Notes: generated from the letters alone by a model not told the origin. A DNA stretch of 64,000 nt from Desmonostoc vinosum HA7617-LM4 (GCA_019359515.1 JAHHHC010000003.1:248001-312000), one strand, 5' to 3'; positions 7,700 through 15,914 are shown, counted from the stretch's first letter. Numbers and translations are program-made.

Positions 7700-8923
7700 A
7701 TGACATCTTCATCGCTTTCGACTCGTCAACGCCTGATTCAAGCAGCATTAGAGTTATTTACTGCTCAGGGAGTCAGTGCCACTACAACCCGTCAAATAGC
7801 CGAAAAAGCAGAAGTTAATGAGGTGACGCTGTTTCGGAATTTTGGCAATAAGCATGGACTGCTTCTGGCTGTGTTGGAAGAATCAGCAGCATTCAAAAAT
7901 CTGGGTGAATCTCTTGTACTGCGGGCAACTCCTTCTGGGGATATTTATCAAGCTCTGAAAGATTATGCAAGCGACAGCTTGCTTGCATTGGAACGAGTGC
8001 CAGAGTTTGTCAGGTCTGTGGTAGGTGAAGCCGACCAATTTCCGGCAGAAAATCGCCGTGCGTTAGGAAGAGGATTAACAGAGGCAAATCGTTACGTAGC
8101 ACAATATTTAGGCAGTATCATCCAGCAGGGACAGTTAAATACCTATCTACCGGCAGAAAAATTAGCCAGCTTGCTCAATGGAATGCTTTTGGGTTATGCC
8201 GTAATTGAGTTTACGAGTGAATTTCATGAACTTTGGGAAGATCGGGATGATTTTCTAGAGAATTTGGTAGAGTTGTTTTTACACGGGGCGATGTCACCTG
8301 TGGCAGAATCAACAACAGACAGCTTAATCAATGGTGTTGTGGTTGTAGCTGACTTGCCAGCTAGTTTAGTTCACGAAATTTTCCGACAAGCTAAGAACTT
8401 GGGAGTACAAGATTTTGCTTTAGCATACGTATTATTTGGTGCAGGACTATCTCCTACAGAAATGGTCAACTTGCAGCGATCGCACCAAGTCTACGATCAT
8501 CAAGGGCACTTTTTGCAAATCACTACTCCAGGATATGTTCGCCAAGTATCTGTCAATCAATGGATTATGGGTAAGCGCTATGGCTCCTATACCAACAATC
8601 CTTTAATCAAATGGCTAAAAAATCGTAAAGATAGTTACCCAGCGATGTTTTTGGATGAAACAGGCAAACCCATATCCGAATTGCAACTTGCAGAACATTG
8701 GCAAGCATGGACACAAGGAATGTTAACCCCGCAAGGACAAAAACCGATAATCGCTCAAGCACAACATACTTGGCGAGTAGAAATGTTAATGCGAGGGATG
8801 ACTTTAGAAAATTTAAGTATTTTAACTGGTTGCGATCGCGCCCAATTACAGCCTTATGCTAAAAGAGCCAAAGAAAAAGCAGCGCTAGAACAAGCCACTC
8901 GTTTAGATCAAAAATCCACATAG
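7700..8923 (+). CDS. TetR-family regulator fused to a degenerate tyrosine-recombinase-like domain
   Basis: A 407-aa protein. Residues ~1-60 are a canonical TetR DNA-binding domain (TRQRLIQAALELFTAQGVSA, TTRQIAEKAEVNEVTLFRNF). Residues ~60-190 resemble a TetR ligand-binding helical region. Residues ~215-400 look like a tyrosine recombinase catalytic fold: GAGLSPTEMVNLQ mirrors the box I region but has Ser where Arg is required, QAQHTWRVEML keeps the H-x-x-R of box II (near 356), and LQPYAKR keeps a Tyr (near 386). Loss of the first Arg suggests no strand-cleavage activity, so the domain may bind DNA or mediate oligomerisation. The ATG at 7700 is preferred to a TTG four codons upstream. Two matching inverted repeats lie just before it. 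The Uma2 gene follows 9 nt later. Confidence 0.75.
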   Translation: MTSSSLSTRQRLIQAALELFTAQGVSATTTRQIAEKAEVNEVTLFRNFGNKHGLLLAVLEESAAFKNLGESLVLRATPSGDIYQALKDYASDSLLALERVPEFVRSVVGEADQFPAENRRALGRGLTEANRYVAQYLGSIIQQGQLNTYLPAEKLASLLNGMLLGYAVIEFTSEFHELWEDRDDFLENLVELFLHGAMSPVAESTTDSLINGVVVVADLPASLVHEIFRQAKNLGVQDFALAYVLFGAGLSPTEMVNLQRSHQVYDHQGHFLQITTPGYVRQVSVNQWIMGKRYGSYTNNPLIKWLKNRKDSYPAMFLDETGKPISELQLAEHWQAWTQGMLTPQGQKPIIAQAQHTWRVEMLMRGMTLENLSILTGCDRAQLQPYAKRAKEKAALEQATRLDQKST

Positions 8924-8932
8924 AGTAGTTTT

Positions 8933-9721
8933 ATGGTTCTAAAAGTAGATCCCATCCAAAAAGAACCAACTGTTAGTTGGGAAGCACTTCCCGCCGATTT
9001 CATTTTACCTGACGACCCAGTGGAAAATATTCAGCAACCACCTCTGGCTGCGGCACTTACCGATGCTTTGGGAGCCGCAGAACGCATCCAACCCCAAATG
9101 CTCATTGGCTCTAATTTTGGATTAGTAGCGACAGTTAACAAAAAAATAGTTGTCAAAGCACCTGATTGGTTTTACGTGCCTCAAGTGCAGGCTGTAGGAG
9201 TTAATGTCATTCGGCGTAGTTACACGCCAAATTTAGAAGGCACTCCTGTTGCTACTGTGATGGAATTTCTGTCAGATACTGAGGGTGGAGAGCTATCAAT
9301 TCGTTCAACTCCACCTTATGGTAAGCTCTATTTTTACGAACGGATTCTCCAAATTCCAACTTACGTCACCTACGACCCCTACGAACCAAGTATAGAAGTC
9401 CGGTGCTGGCAAAATGGAAAATATGTTTTACAACCAGCAGATGCAAATGGGCGTTTCTGGATTCCTGAATTAGAGTTATTTTTGGGAATTTGGCCAGGTG
9501 AAAGACTATGTCAAACCATGAATTGGCTGCGGTGGTGGGATCAAGAGGGGAATTTGCTGTTGTGGAGCAATGAACAAGCAGAACAAGAACGTCAACGTGC
9601 CGAACAAGAACGTCAACGTGCCGAACAAGAACGCCAACGTGCCGAACAAGAACGCCAACGTGCTGATACACTGGCAGCTAAGTTACGTGAATTAGGTGTT
9701 GACCCTGATGCGATCGCATAA
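8933..9721 (+). CDS. Uma2-family (DUF820) putative restriction-endonuclease-fold protein with coiled-coil tail
   Basis: A 262-aa Uma2/DUF820 protein. The core (~60-190) contains KAPDWFYVP, ATVMEFLSDTEGGE and KLYFYERILQIPTYVTYDP, the usual landmarks of the PD-(D/E)XK-like fold in this very large cyanobacterial family. Biological function is unknown for the family. The C-terminus carries four perfect EQERQRA heptads encoded by a 21-nt tandem repeat (9581-9664), giving a charged coiled coil, then the common ending LAAKLRELGVDPD. It starts 9 nt after the TetR-fusion gene and is probably cotranscribed. Confidence 0.83.
   Translation: MVLKVDPIQKEPTVSWEALPADFILPDDPVENIQQPPLAAALTDALGAAERIQPQMLIGSNFGLVATVNKKIVVKAPDWFYVPQVQAVGVNVIRRSYTPNLEGTPVATVMEFLSDTEGGELSIRSTPPYGKLYFYERILQIPTYVTYDPYEPSIEVRCWQNGKYVLQPADANGRFWIPELELFLGIWPGERLCQTMNWLRWWDQEGNLLLWSNEQAEQERQRAEQERQRAEQERQRAEQERQRADTLAAKLRELGVDPDAIA
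9581..9664 (+). repeat. Four tandem 21-nt units inside the Uma2 gene
   Basis: Unit GAACAAGAACGTCAACGTGC plus C, four copies (the last two with CGCCAACG), encoding EQERQRA. The length is a multiple of three, so copy-number change would lengthen or shorten the coiled coil without a frameshift. Confidence 0.9.
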
Positions 9722-9787
9722 AGGGGAATAATAATTAGTCCCCCATCTCCCTAATTTCTATTGGGGAGATATCAGCACTAAAGTTTC

Positions 9788-10645
9788 ATGAAACAGCAAA
9801 AAAATCAATTCAGTCATCTCACAGCAATTGAAAGAACTCACCTGTCATTTCCTGCACAGTTTTTATTAAATCAAAATCGACTGCAAGGCAAAATATTAGA
9901 TTTTGGTTGTGGTTTTGGTCATGATGTGAAAGTATTACACCACAAAGGTTGTGATATTACAGGCTATGACCCCTATTATTTTCCTCAATATCCTCATGAA
10001 AAATTTGATACAATCATTTGCTCTTATGTTTTAAATGTTTTATTTCCTGAAGAACAAGCTCATGTAATTATGGAAGTATCACACTTATTAAAACCAGGAG
10101 GCAAAGCTTATTTTGCTGTTAGAAGAGATATTAAAAGAGAAGGATTTAGAGAACATTATATACACAAAAAGCCTACATATCAATGTGTTGTTAAACTGCC
10201 TTTTTCTTCAATTCACCTAGATGAACATCGAGAATTTTATGAATATACCCATTATAATCACCAGCGCAATTCACCTAATAAATGTATATTCTGTAATCCT
10301 CATAGACATTTAAAATTATTAACTGAATCAGCAACTGCCTATGCTATATTCGATGGTTATCCTTTAAGTAAAGGACATGTTTTAGTGATTCCCAAACGCC
10401 ATGTTAGTAATTATTTCGATTTACCATTTAAAGAACAATCTGCGTGTTGGTTGATGGCGAATAAAATCCAACAAATTCTCAAAACTGAATTTGCACCTGA
10501 TGGCTTTAATGTAGGAATGAATATTAATAGAGAAGCTGGTCAAAATATTATGCATACTAGTGTTCATATCATCCCTCGTTACAAAAATGATACTGTGGGC
10601 AATAGAGGTGGAATTAGGAATGTCATAAGTAGTCGTGCAAAATAA
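9788..10645 (+). CDS. Fusion of SAM-dependent methyltransferase and HIT-family domain
   Basis: A 285-aa protein. Residues ~10-120 are a class I methyltransferase with motif I ILDFGCGFGHD and a post-motif GYDPYY; LLKPGGKAYFAVRRD is a later strand. Residues ~165-285 are a HIT domain: CIFCNPHRHL, FDGYPLSKGHVLVIPKRHV and AGQNIMHTSVHIIPRYKND. In active HIT hydrolases the triad is HxHxH with the central His as nucleophile. Here it reads HTSVH, so the central His is Ser. The target of the methyltransferase is unknown. The last codons and TAA lie in a 76-nt dispersed repeat (10624-10699). It stands alone, 66 nt after the Uma2 gene. Confidence 0.8.
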   Translation: MKQQKNQFSHLTAIERTHLSFPAQFLLNQNRLQGKILDFGCGFGHDVKVLHHKGCDITGYDPYYFPQYPHEKFDTIICSYVLNVLFPEEQAHVIMEVSHLLKPGGKAYFAVRRDIKREGFREHYIHKKPTYQCVVKLPFSSIHLDEHREFYEYTHYNHQRNSPNKCIFCNPHRHLKLLTESATAYAIFDGYPLSKGHVLVIPKRHVSNYFDLPFKEQSACWLMANKIQQILKTEFAPDGFNVGMNINREAGQNIMHTSVHIIPRYKNDTVGNRGGIRNVISSRAK

Positions 10646-10699
10646 ATTATCTATTTAGGTAAAGGAACAGGGAACAGGGAAGAAATACAGCGATTTCAG
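10624..10699. repeat. 76-nt dispersed repeat, copy A
   Basis: From CATAAGTAGTCGTGCAAAAT to CAGCGATTTCAG. It matches 52504-52579 over its full 76 nt with few differences. The first 22 nt are the 3' end of the methyltransferase-HIT gene, including its stop. Confidence 0.8.
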
Positions 10700-10773
10700 G
10701 TACGACTCAAAATTAGGAAACAAAATCAACATGTAGAGATGCATCAAAAGTGTATCTCTATCAAGAATTAGTA

Positions 10774-11472
10774 TTAACTCAAATTATCTGGATTTACCCC
10801 TAGCGCTTTTAATTGTTCTGCTAGCTGTTGAGCGCGTTGTTCTGCAAGTTGAGCGCGTTGTTCTACTTCCTTAATTTGTTCTGCTGGTGTGGGATACCGT
10901 TGTCCTTGTTGGTTATACCAATACATCCATTCTCGTGTTACTCCGCAATAGTTGCCTCTTTCACAACCAATTCCTAAGCCAATTTCTGGTAGCCAAACAG
11001 GATTTCCGTCTTGTAATTGATACTTACCATTAATTAATTTATGCACTTCTAAACGAGGTTTGCGGCGACGACGAGAAGAATAAATTACATAATAGAGTAC
11101 ACCCATTGCTGCATAATCATCCAGTTTGGTGCTGTATTCTTTACGATAATTTTGGGAAACTACTTCTAGTGTCAAAATAGGTACAACATTTTCATCCCAT
11201 AGTACATAGCTGGGGCGAAGTTCTTCATCATAAAACCGCTCTACTCCTAAGCTCAAAAACCCATCTGGAACAATCGCCGGATGATCGGGGTGATAATAAA
11301 TACCCATATCTACCCCGAAGAACCAATCCATGCGTTCTGCCCACAATATTAGTAATATTGCTTTTAGTAAGCCTGGTATCAATTCTTGTAGCTCGTTATC
11401 CACAGGTGTCTCATCAGAATCTGGTAATTCTTCGGCAGAAGGTAAGTACCTCGGCAAGTTGTACTCTAACAT
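10774..11472 (-). CDS. Uma2-family (DUF820) protein
   Basis: A 232-aa Uma2/DUF820 protein of the PD-(D/E)XK-like superfamily. Landmarks are YLPSAEELPDSDETPVDNEL at the start, HPAIVPDGFLSLG, PILTLEVVSQNYRKEYSTKL (candidate acidic/Lys active-site strand) and YAAMGVLYYVIYS. The C-terminus is a short coiled coil (EQRAQLAEQRAQQLAEQL) ending in LKALGVNPDNLS, like the paralogue at 8933. Function unknown. The ATG at 11472 is chosen over a TTG five codons upstream because family members start MLEYN-like. Confidence 0.8.
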   Translation of the reverse strand: MLEYNLPRYLPSAEELPDSDETPVDNELQELIPGLLKAILLILWAERMDWFFGVDMGIYYHPDHPAIVPDGFLSLGVERFYDEELRPSYVLWDENVVPILTLEVVSQNYRKEYSTKLDDYAAMGVLYYVIYSSRRRRKPRLEVHKLINGKYQLQDGNPVWLPEIGLGIGCERGNYCGVTREWMYWYNQQGQRYPTPAEQIKEVEQRAQLAEQRAQQLAEQLKALGVNPDNLS

Positions 11473-11560
11473 GGTTGGTTTCCCCAAAACTCAAAAGACA
11501 CTTGGCTTAAGTCGGTAAATTTAGATCACAAGTATAGCGATTTGCAGATTAAATATTTAA

Positions 11561-12112
11561 CTAATCAAAATCTAGTTTCATTTTAAAAGATACGCCACCA
11601 ACTCTGTTAATCGTCTCGCTACCGTCAACGACTTTCCAGCCTAATTTTTTATATAAATGCAAGGCTGGATTTGAGCTTCTAATACTCAGTGAAACCGATG
11701 GATAAGTTGCCTTAGCGGTTGTCAATAAATGATGTAGTAATTGTGTTCCTATACCTTGATTTCTATATTTTGGCAGAACTGCGATCGCTAGTTCAGGAGT
11801 TAGATCATTAATATAACCATATCCTCGATTTTCGCTTGTTAGTAAACGCAGCCATGCGGCCCCCACTGGTTGATTGCTGCTGATTAAGCTAGCAATAAAG
11901 CCCAGATCATCTGGTTGATGTCCCCAATTTTGAACGTATTTTGCCAAATCAGGATGATACATCGCATCCTGCACTGTCAATTGGCCTTCTTCTGCCATGT
12001 GAGCTGCTTCATAAAGCATTTGCCAAAGAAAAGGCTCGTCTGCTTGCACGAGAGGTCTGAGATTATAGTTCAAATTGCTGTTTAACTGTAACTTGTTCTC
12101 AAAACTACACAC
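11561..12112 (-). CDS. GNAT-family N-acetyltransferase
   Basis: A 183-aa GCN5-related acetyltransferase. The acetyl-CoA-binding signature AVLPKYRNQGIGTQLLHHLL (R/Q-x-x-G-x-G/A) is at ~112-132, preceded by the beta-4 strand ELAIAVLP and followed by LSIRSSNPALHLYKKLGWK, the typical beta-5/alpha-4 region. The substrate is unknown. The start is a GTG directly after an in-frame stop. It is divergent from sbtA. Confidence 0.82.
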   Translation of the reverse strand: MCSFENKLQLNSNLNYNLRPLVQADEPFLWQMLYEAAHMAEEGQLTVQDAMYHPDLAKYVQNWGHQPDDLGFIASLISSNQPVGAAWLRLLTSENRGYGYINDLTPELAIAVLPKYRNQGIGTQLLHHLLTTAKATYPSVSLSIRSSNPALHLYKKLGWKVVDGSETINRVGGVSFKMKLDFD

Positions 12113-12168
12113 TTAGATAACCTCATAAAAACTTATGCAAAAAATTAGTCTCAATCTATGTCACCCAA

Positions 12169-12198
12169 TTGACATGGGGTAGCGATACACGATACATC
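12169..12198 (+). promoter_or_regulatory. Candidate sigma-70-type promoter of the sbtA operon
   Basis: TTGACA at 12169-12174 is followed after 18 nt by TACATC (12193-12198), about 76 nt before the sbtA ATG. A direct repeat CGATACA/CGATACA lies in the spacer and -10 region. Prediction from consensus only. Confidence 0.4.
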
Positions 12199-12274
12199 AT
12201 GATTCAACCGCTAAATTTTTTAAGATGAAAAATTTCCGTAATCGTCAATCTCAAAAGTATCAGGAGGAGTGGAG

Positions 12275-13243
12275 ATGGATGTCAGCTTGATTATATCCAA
12301 CATCCTGAATCCACCCATCCTGTTTTTCTTTCTGGGTATGATTGCTGTTTTGGTCAAGTCAGATCTAGAAATTCCTGCACCAGTGCCCAAACTCTTTTCG
12401 CTGTATCTGTTGTTTGCGATTGGTTTTAAAGGGGGAGTAGAACTGGTCAAAAGTGGAGTGACTCAGGAAGTTGTGCTGACGCTCCTAGCAGCGATGCTCA
12501 TGGCTTGTTTCGTACCAATTTACACCTTTTTCATTTTAAGACTGAAACTGGATACTTATGATGCTGCGGCGATCGCAGCAACCTACGGCTCTATCAGTGC
12601 GGTTACTTTCATCACCGCTAGTGCTTTTCTTAGTCAGCTTGGCATTAGTTTTGATGGTTATATGGTGGCAGCCCTAGCCCTGATGGAATCTCCTGCCATC
12701 ATTGTTGGCCTGATCTTGGTAAATCTATTTACCGACGATGGCAAACGGGACTTTTCTTGGCCGGAGGTTTTGCAAGAAGCATTTCTTAACAGTTCAGTCT
12801 TTCTCTTGGTTGGTAGTCTTTTAATAGGTGTATTAACAGGAGAACACGGTTGGCAGGTCTTAGAACCCTTCACTCAAGGTTTGTTTTATGGTGTTCTGAC
12901 GTTCTTTCTGCTGGATATGGGACTAGTTGCCGCCAGAAGAATTAAAGACTTGCAAAAAACCGGATTTTTCCTCATTTCATTTGCCATACTAATTCCAATA
13001 CTCAATGCGGGCCTTGGATTGTTGATTGCCAAGTTGATTGGTATGCCTCAAGGAGATTCACTGTTGTTTGCTGTGTTGTCTGCCAGCGCTTCCTACATAG
13101 CTGTCCCAGCTGCTATGCGGTTAACTGTTCCAGAAGCAAATCCTAGTCTGTACGTTTCTACAGCTCTTGCAGTGACGTTTCCATTCAATATTATTGTGGG
13201 AATTCCGTTGTATCTGTACGGAATTAACCTGTTTTGGAGGTAA
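12275..13243 (+). CDS. sbtA: Sodium-dependent bicarbonate transporter SbtA
   Basis: A 322-aa, about ten-helix membrane protein matching SbtA: ISNILNPPILFFFLGMIAVL at the N-terminus, FKGGVELVKSG, YDAAAIAATYGSISAVTFIT (the substrate-site segment) and ASASYIAVPAAMRL. It imports bicarbonate with sodium across the plasma membrane as part of the carbon-concentrating mechanism and is typically induced by low inorganic carbon. AGGAGG at 12262-12267 fixes the ATG at 12275 rather than the GTG at 12269. It is followed 4 nt later by sbtB and then a secreted carbonic anhydrase, so this is a three-gene bicarbonate-acquisition operon. Confidence 0.93.
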   Translation: MDVSLIISNILNPPILFFFLGMIAVLVKSDLEIPAPVPKLFSLYLLFAIGFKGGVELVKSGVTQEVVLTLLAAMLMACFVPIYTFFILRLKLDTYDAAAIAATYGSISAVTFITASAFLSQLGISFDGYMVAALALMESPAIIVGLILVNLFTDDGKRDFSWPEVLQEAFLNSSVFLLVGSLLIGVLTGEHGWQVLEPFTQGLFYGVLTFFLLDMGLVAARRIKDLQKTGFFLISFAILIPILNAGLGLLIAKLIGMPQGDSLLFAVLSASASYIAVPAAMRLTVPEANPSLYVSTALAVTFPFNIIVGIPLYLYGINLFWR

Positions 13244-13247
13244 TTTT

Positions 13248-13559
13248 ATGCACTTAGTCAAAAAGATAGAAATTATCGCCAACTCGTTTGAGCTAGGCAA
13301 AATTTTAGATAGTTTAGACAAGTCAGGTGTACATGGTCACATTGTCATTCGCAATGTGGCTGGCAGAGGATTACAAGGCATGGCAGAAGATTTAGACATG
13401 ACATGGCTTGATAATGCCTACGTCATCGCGTTCTGTATGCCAGAACAACTCAAGCCTGCTGTCGAAAACCTCAGACCATTGCTCAACAAGTTTGGCGGTA
13501 CTTGTTATATCTCCGATGTGATGGAGATACGTTCTGTAAAATGCATAGCGTCGTTGTAA
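13248..13559 (+). CDS. sbtB: PII-like regulator SbtB
   Basis: A 103-aa PII-like trimeric signalling protein that binds adenine nucleotides, including cyclic AMP in studied homologues, and controls SbtA. The partner gene lies 4 nt upstream. Visible landmarks are KKIEIIANSFELGKILDSLD, the T-loop region GRGLQGMAEDLDMTWLDNAY and PLLNKFGGTCYISDV. The C-terminus ends RSVKCIASL and lacks the CGPEGC redox loop of Synechocystis SbtB, so the thiol-switchable apyrase feature is probably absent. GGAGG five to nine nt upstream supports the ATG at 13248. Confidence 0.9.
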   Translation: MHLVKKIEIIANSFELGKILDSLDKSGVHGHIVIRNVAGRGLQGMAEDLDMTWLDNAYVIAFCMPEQLKPAVENLRPLLNKFGGTCYISDVMEIRSVKCIASL

Positions 13560-13566
13560 GAGGATC

Positions 13567-14289
13567 ATGAATTTAAACAAGCATTTCATGGAACGTCGTG
13601 ATTTCTTGAAATTAGGAATCACGGGAGCATTCGGGATGGTGGTGTCTGCTAGCGATTTAGTTTGGCGGGTTGAACAAGCTCAAGCTGAGGAAATACAATC
13701 AAAAACTCCACAATCTCTCAGTCCCGATGCCGCATTGCAAAAGCTGATACAGGGAAATCAACGCTTTGTTGAGCATAAACCCCAATACCCAGATCAATCT
13801 GCGGTTCGGTTGCAAGAAGTTGCTCAAGCTCAACATCCATTCGCAACGATTTTAAGTTGTGCAGATTCTAGAGTGCCCGCAGAAATTGTTTTTGATCAAG
13901 GCATCGGTGATATCTTTGATGTACGGGTTGCTGGGAACGTGGCTATCCCAGGAGCGGTTGGTAGTGTTGAGTATGCAGTCATTTTGTTAAATACGCCATT
14001 ATTGATGGTGCTGGGACATGAGCGATGCGGAGCTGTAACTGCAACTGTACTCAAAGAATCACTGTTTGGTGATCTTGGTAGTTTTGTCAAGGCAATTAAA
14101 CCAGCTGTGAAAAGGGTTAAAAATCAGTCTGGTGATGCAGTTGAGAATGCTGTAGTTGCCAATGTGCAATATCAAATTGAGCAATTAAAGCGATCGCAAC
14201 TCTTAACTAAGCAAATACAGTCTGGTAAATTGAAAATTGTTGGGGGTCGTTACGATTTAGATACAGGTAAGGTTACGATCATTACCTAG
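13567..14289 (+). CDS. Beta-type carbonic anhydrase with twin-arginine signal (EcaB-like)
   Basis: A 240-aa beta-carbonic anhydrase. Zinc ligands are Cys98 (SCADSR), His151 and Cys154 (HERCG), with the Asp100-Arg102 dyad. The N-terminus ERRDFLKLG followed by a hydrophobic stretch and AQA is a twin-arginine export signal, so it should act in the periplasm. It would interconvert CO2 and bicarbonate outside the plasma membrane and feed the co-encoded SbtA. It begins 7 nt after sbtB with AGAGGA just upstream. Periplasmic beta enzymes of cyanobacteria are called EcaB, but orthology was not tested. Confidence 0.9.
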   Translation: MNLNKHFMERRDFLKLGITGAFGMVVSASDLVWRVEQAQAEEIQSKTPQSLSPDAALQKLIQGNQRFVEHKPQYPDQSAVRLQEVAQAQHPFATILSCADSRVPAEIVFDQGIGDIFDVRVAGNVAIPGAVGSVEYAVILLNTPLLMVLGHERCGAVTATVLKESLFGDLGSFVKAIKPAVKRVKNQSGDAVENAVVANVQYQIEQLKRSQLLTKQIQSGKLKIVGGRYDLDTGKVTIIT

Positions 14290-14301
14290 AGTGCTGAGTA
14301 G

Positions 14302-14363
14302 AGACGCGGTTAATCGCGTCTGTACAACTGCTGAGTGCTGAGTAAGAAAAAGAGTACTCAGCA
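14302..14363. terminator. Double hairpin between convergent genes
   Basis: Two hairpins: AGACGCG/CGCGTCT (14302-14321) and TGCTGAGT/ACTCAGCA (14336-14363), the latter followed by TTCTTC. Both are made of common dispersed repeat sequence. They separate the carbonic anhydrase gene from the minus-strand gene at 14368. Confidence 0.6.
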
Positions 14364-14367
14364 TTCT

Positions 14368-14979
14368 TCATTGATTTAAGATACTAATTAAAATATTAAA
14401 TAGTTCTAGTAGTTCTTCTGGTACTCTATATAGTTTTAGGTCTTCAGTAATTTTTTTGGCTTGACGATTATATCTAGCAAATCGCCAATCTTCACCAGTT
14501 GTTACTACTCCGTAAAGAATCGGTTTATCCAAATTTACCCATTGAGCAAGTGCAATCAATTCAACTGCTAACTGTGTAAATCCTCTACTTAAATCCGCTT
14601 GTTTAGCTTCAATGACTAATAGTCCTTCACCTTTATTAATATAGTAATCCAAGCTGCCTTTTAGCTGGTCGCTAATATTGATAGCGTACTCAATATTTAA
14701 TTGAGTTTGTGTAACTTCACACACTTCTAGTAGTATGGGCGCAATAATTGCCTGTTTGCGTGCATCTTCACTCAGCAGCTTAACTCTTCTGAGGTTGCGT
14801 TCAATCACTCGTTGTAATTCTTGTATTTGAGCGGGGTATTCTGTTGTTGGTAACTGTAACCGTTCACGCTCGTAGTCATAGCCAAGTTCAGCAAGAATAT
14901 CCTCTGGAGAAAACGGGAGTTCAAAATATTTGCTGAAAGTATAGCTTTGATTAGGCTGGATAATCCGAGGACGATTCAT
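14368..14979 (-). CDS. PD-(D/E)XK-like nuclease-fold protein, orphan
   Basis: A 203-aa protein. The segment LKGSLDYYINKGEGLLVIEAKQADLSRGF has the D-(x)n-E-A-K arrangement of PD-(D/E)XK nucleases, around residues 107-130, followed by a helical AVELIALAQW and a strand ILYGVVTTGEDWRFARY. The N-terminal helix RKQAIIAPILLEVC resembles the RSEMIIAPILLEIR of the protein at 58111, so the two are paralogues. No methyltransferase, helicase or toxin partner is adjacent. It may be a solitary restriction or repair nuclease, or a domesticated one. Function is unassigned. Confidence 0.65.
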   Translation of the reverse strand: MNRPRIIQPNQSYTFSKYFELPFSPEDILAELGYDYERERLQLPTTEYPAQIQELQRVIERNLRRVKLLSEDARKQAIIAPILLEVCEVTQTQLNIEYAINISDQLKGSLDYYINKGEGLLVIEAKQADLSRGFTQLAVELIALAQWVNLDKPILYGVVTTGEDWRFARYNRQAKKITEDLKLYRVPEELLELFNILISILNQ

Positions 14980-15266
14980 AAAGAGTGGGGAGGGGTTTGA
15001 ATGTGTTGCCAGATTTTAGAGAACTGGTATAAAGAGCTTGTTCTACAAGAATTTAAGAAATGTATGTATAAAAATTTACTTTGTATGCTCCAAATTTGGG
15101 TATGTTTAAGGTTTCTTCTTTTCAAGATAGTAGTACAATTGTTCTAGTGAAAAAACTTTTAGCCTTGGTTATCACTCTTGAGATAGTAAAACTCTGCTGC
15201 TTGAGAGTGCGTAGAAGTTCTGCTTCTTGTCGCTAGACATCGCCTTTTACAAAGGGTCAATACTTT

Positions 15267-15914
15267 ATGATGACATCAATGCAAGGTGCAATTGTAGCCC
15301 AGTTTGAGCAATATGTTGAAGAAAAAGCTGATGCAACTAAGAGCATTAGTGCAGGAAATTTTTCTTTCCAAACACTTGCAGATGCAACTAAAACGATTTT
15401 GCATCATGCTTTTTGGTTGGCTGAGCAAAAACAGCAGCTTTCAACGAAAGAGTATAAAAAATTACTGTATAATCAAGGTTGGAAAGGCGAGGAAAAGAAA
15501 TATCTCAAAATTGCAGCAGCATTTGGGAAGTTTTCACCCCAAGACTTGGCACAGCTTGAGCCTAGAACTATCTATCAACTAGCCGAAAATGACAAGAAGT
15601 ATCAGCAAGTAATAGATACACTGCTTGATTTAAGTGTAATCACTCAAGAAGCTGTACGTTCCCTAACTAAAAAATACCGTACTGCTAGACAATCAAAACC
15701 CGAAAAACCCAGTATTTGGCGACGACTCAAAAATGGTGGTAGATACTGTCAAATTCCGCCAATTCATGAAGCTTCCGAACAGACGGGGACTACCTTACAA
15801 CGAATGATGGATGAAGAAGGATTGAGCGCTCAGCATATCGTAGCCGAGGCTGTTGCTTTACGACAGGCATATAAAGAGGGGTTATTGGTGCTGACTCAAC
15901 CCATTGCCGGGTGA
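15267..15914 (+). CDS. Hypothetical cyanobacterial protein, helical
   Basis: A 215-aa, soluble, mostly helical and charged protein that I do not recognise. The middle (KEYKKLLYNQGWKGEEKKYL, FGKFSPQDLAQLEPRTIYQL) resembles small helical DNA-binding or partition-type domains, and the C-terminal region has EASEQTGTTLQRMMDEEGL. No catalytic motif is visible. The first of several ATGs is used, with AAGGG about 11 nt upstream. Its TGA stop (15912-15914) is also the first three bases of the inverted-repeat element at 15912-16065. Confidence 0.6.
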   Translation: MMTSMQGAIVAQFEQYVEEKADATKSISAGNFSFQTLADATKTILHHAFWLAEQKQQLSTKEYKKLLYNQGWKGEEKKYLKIAAAFGKFSPQDLAQLEPRTIYQLAENDKKYQQVIDTLLDLSVITQEAVRSLTKKYRTARQSKPEKPSIWRRLKNGGRYCQIPPIHEASEQTGTTLQRMMDEEGLSAQHIVAEAVALRQAYKEGLLVLTQPIAG

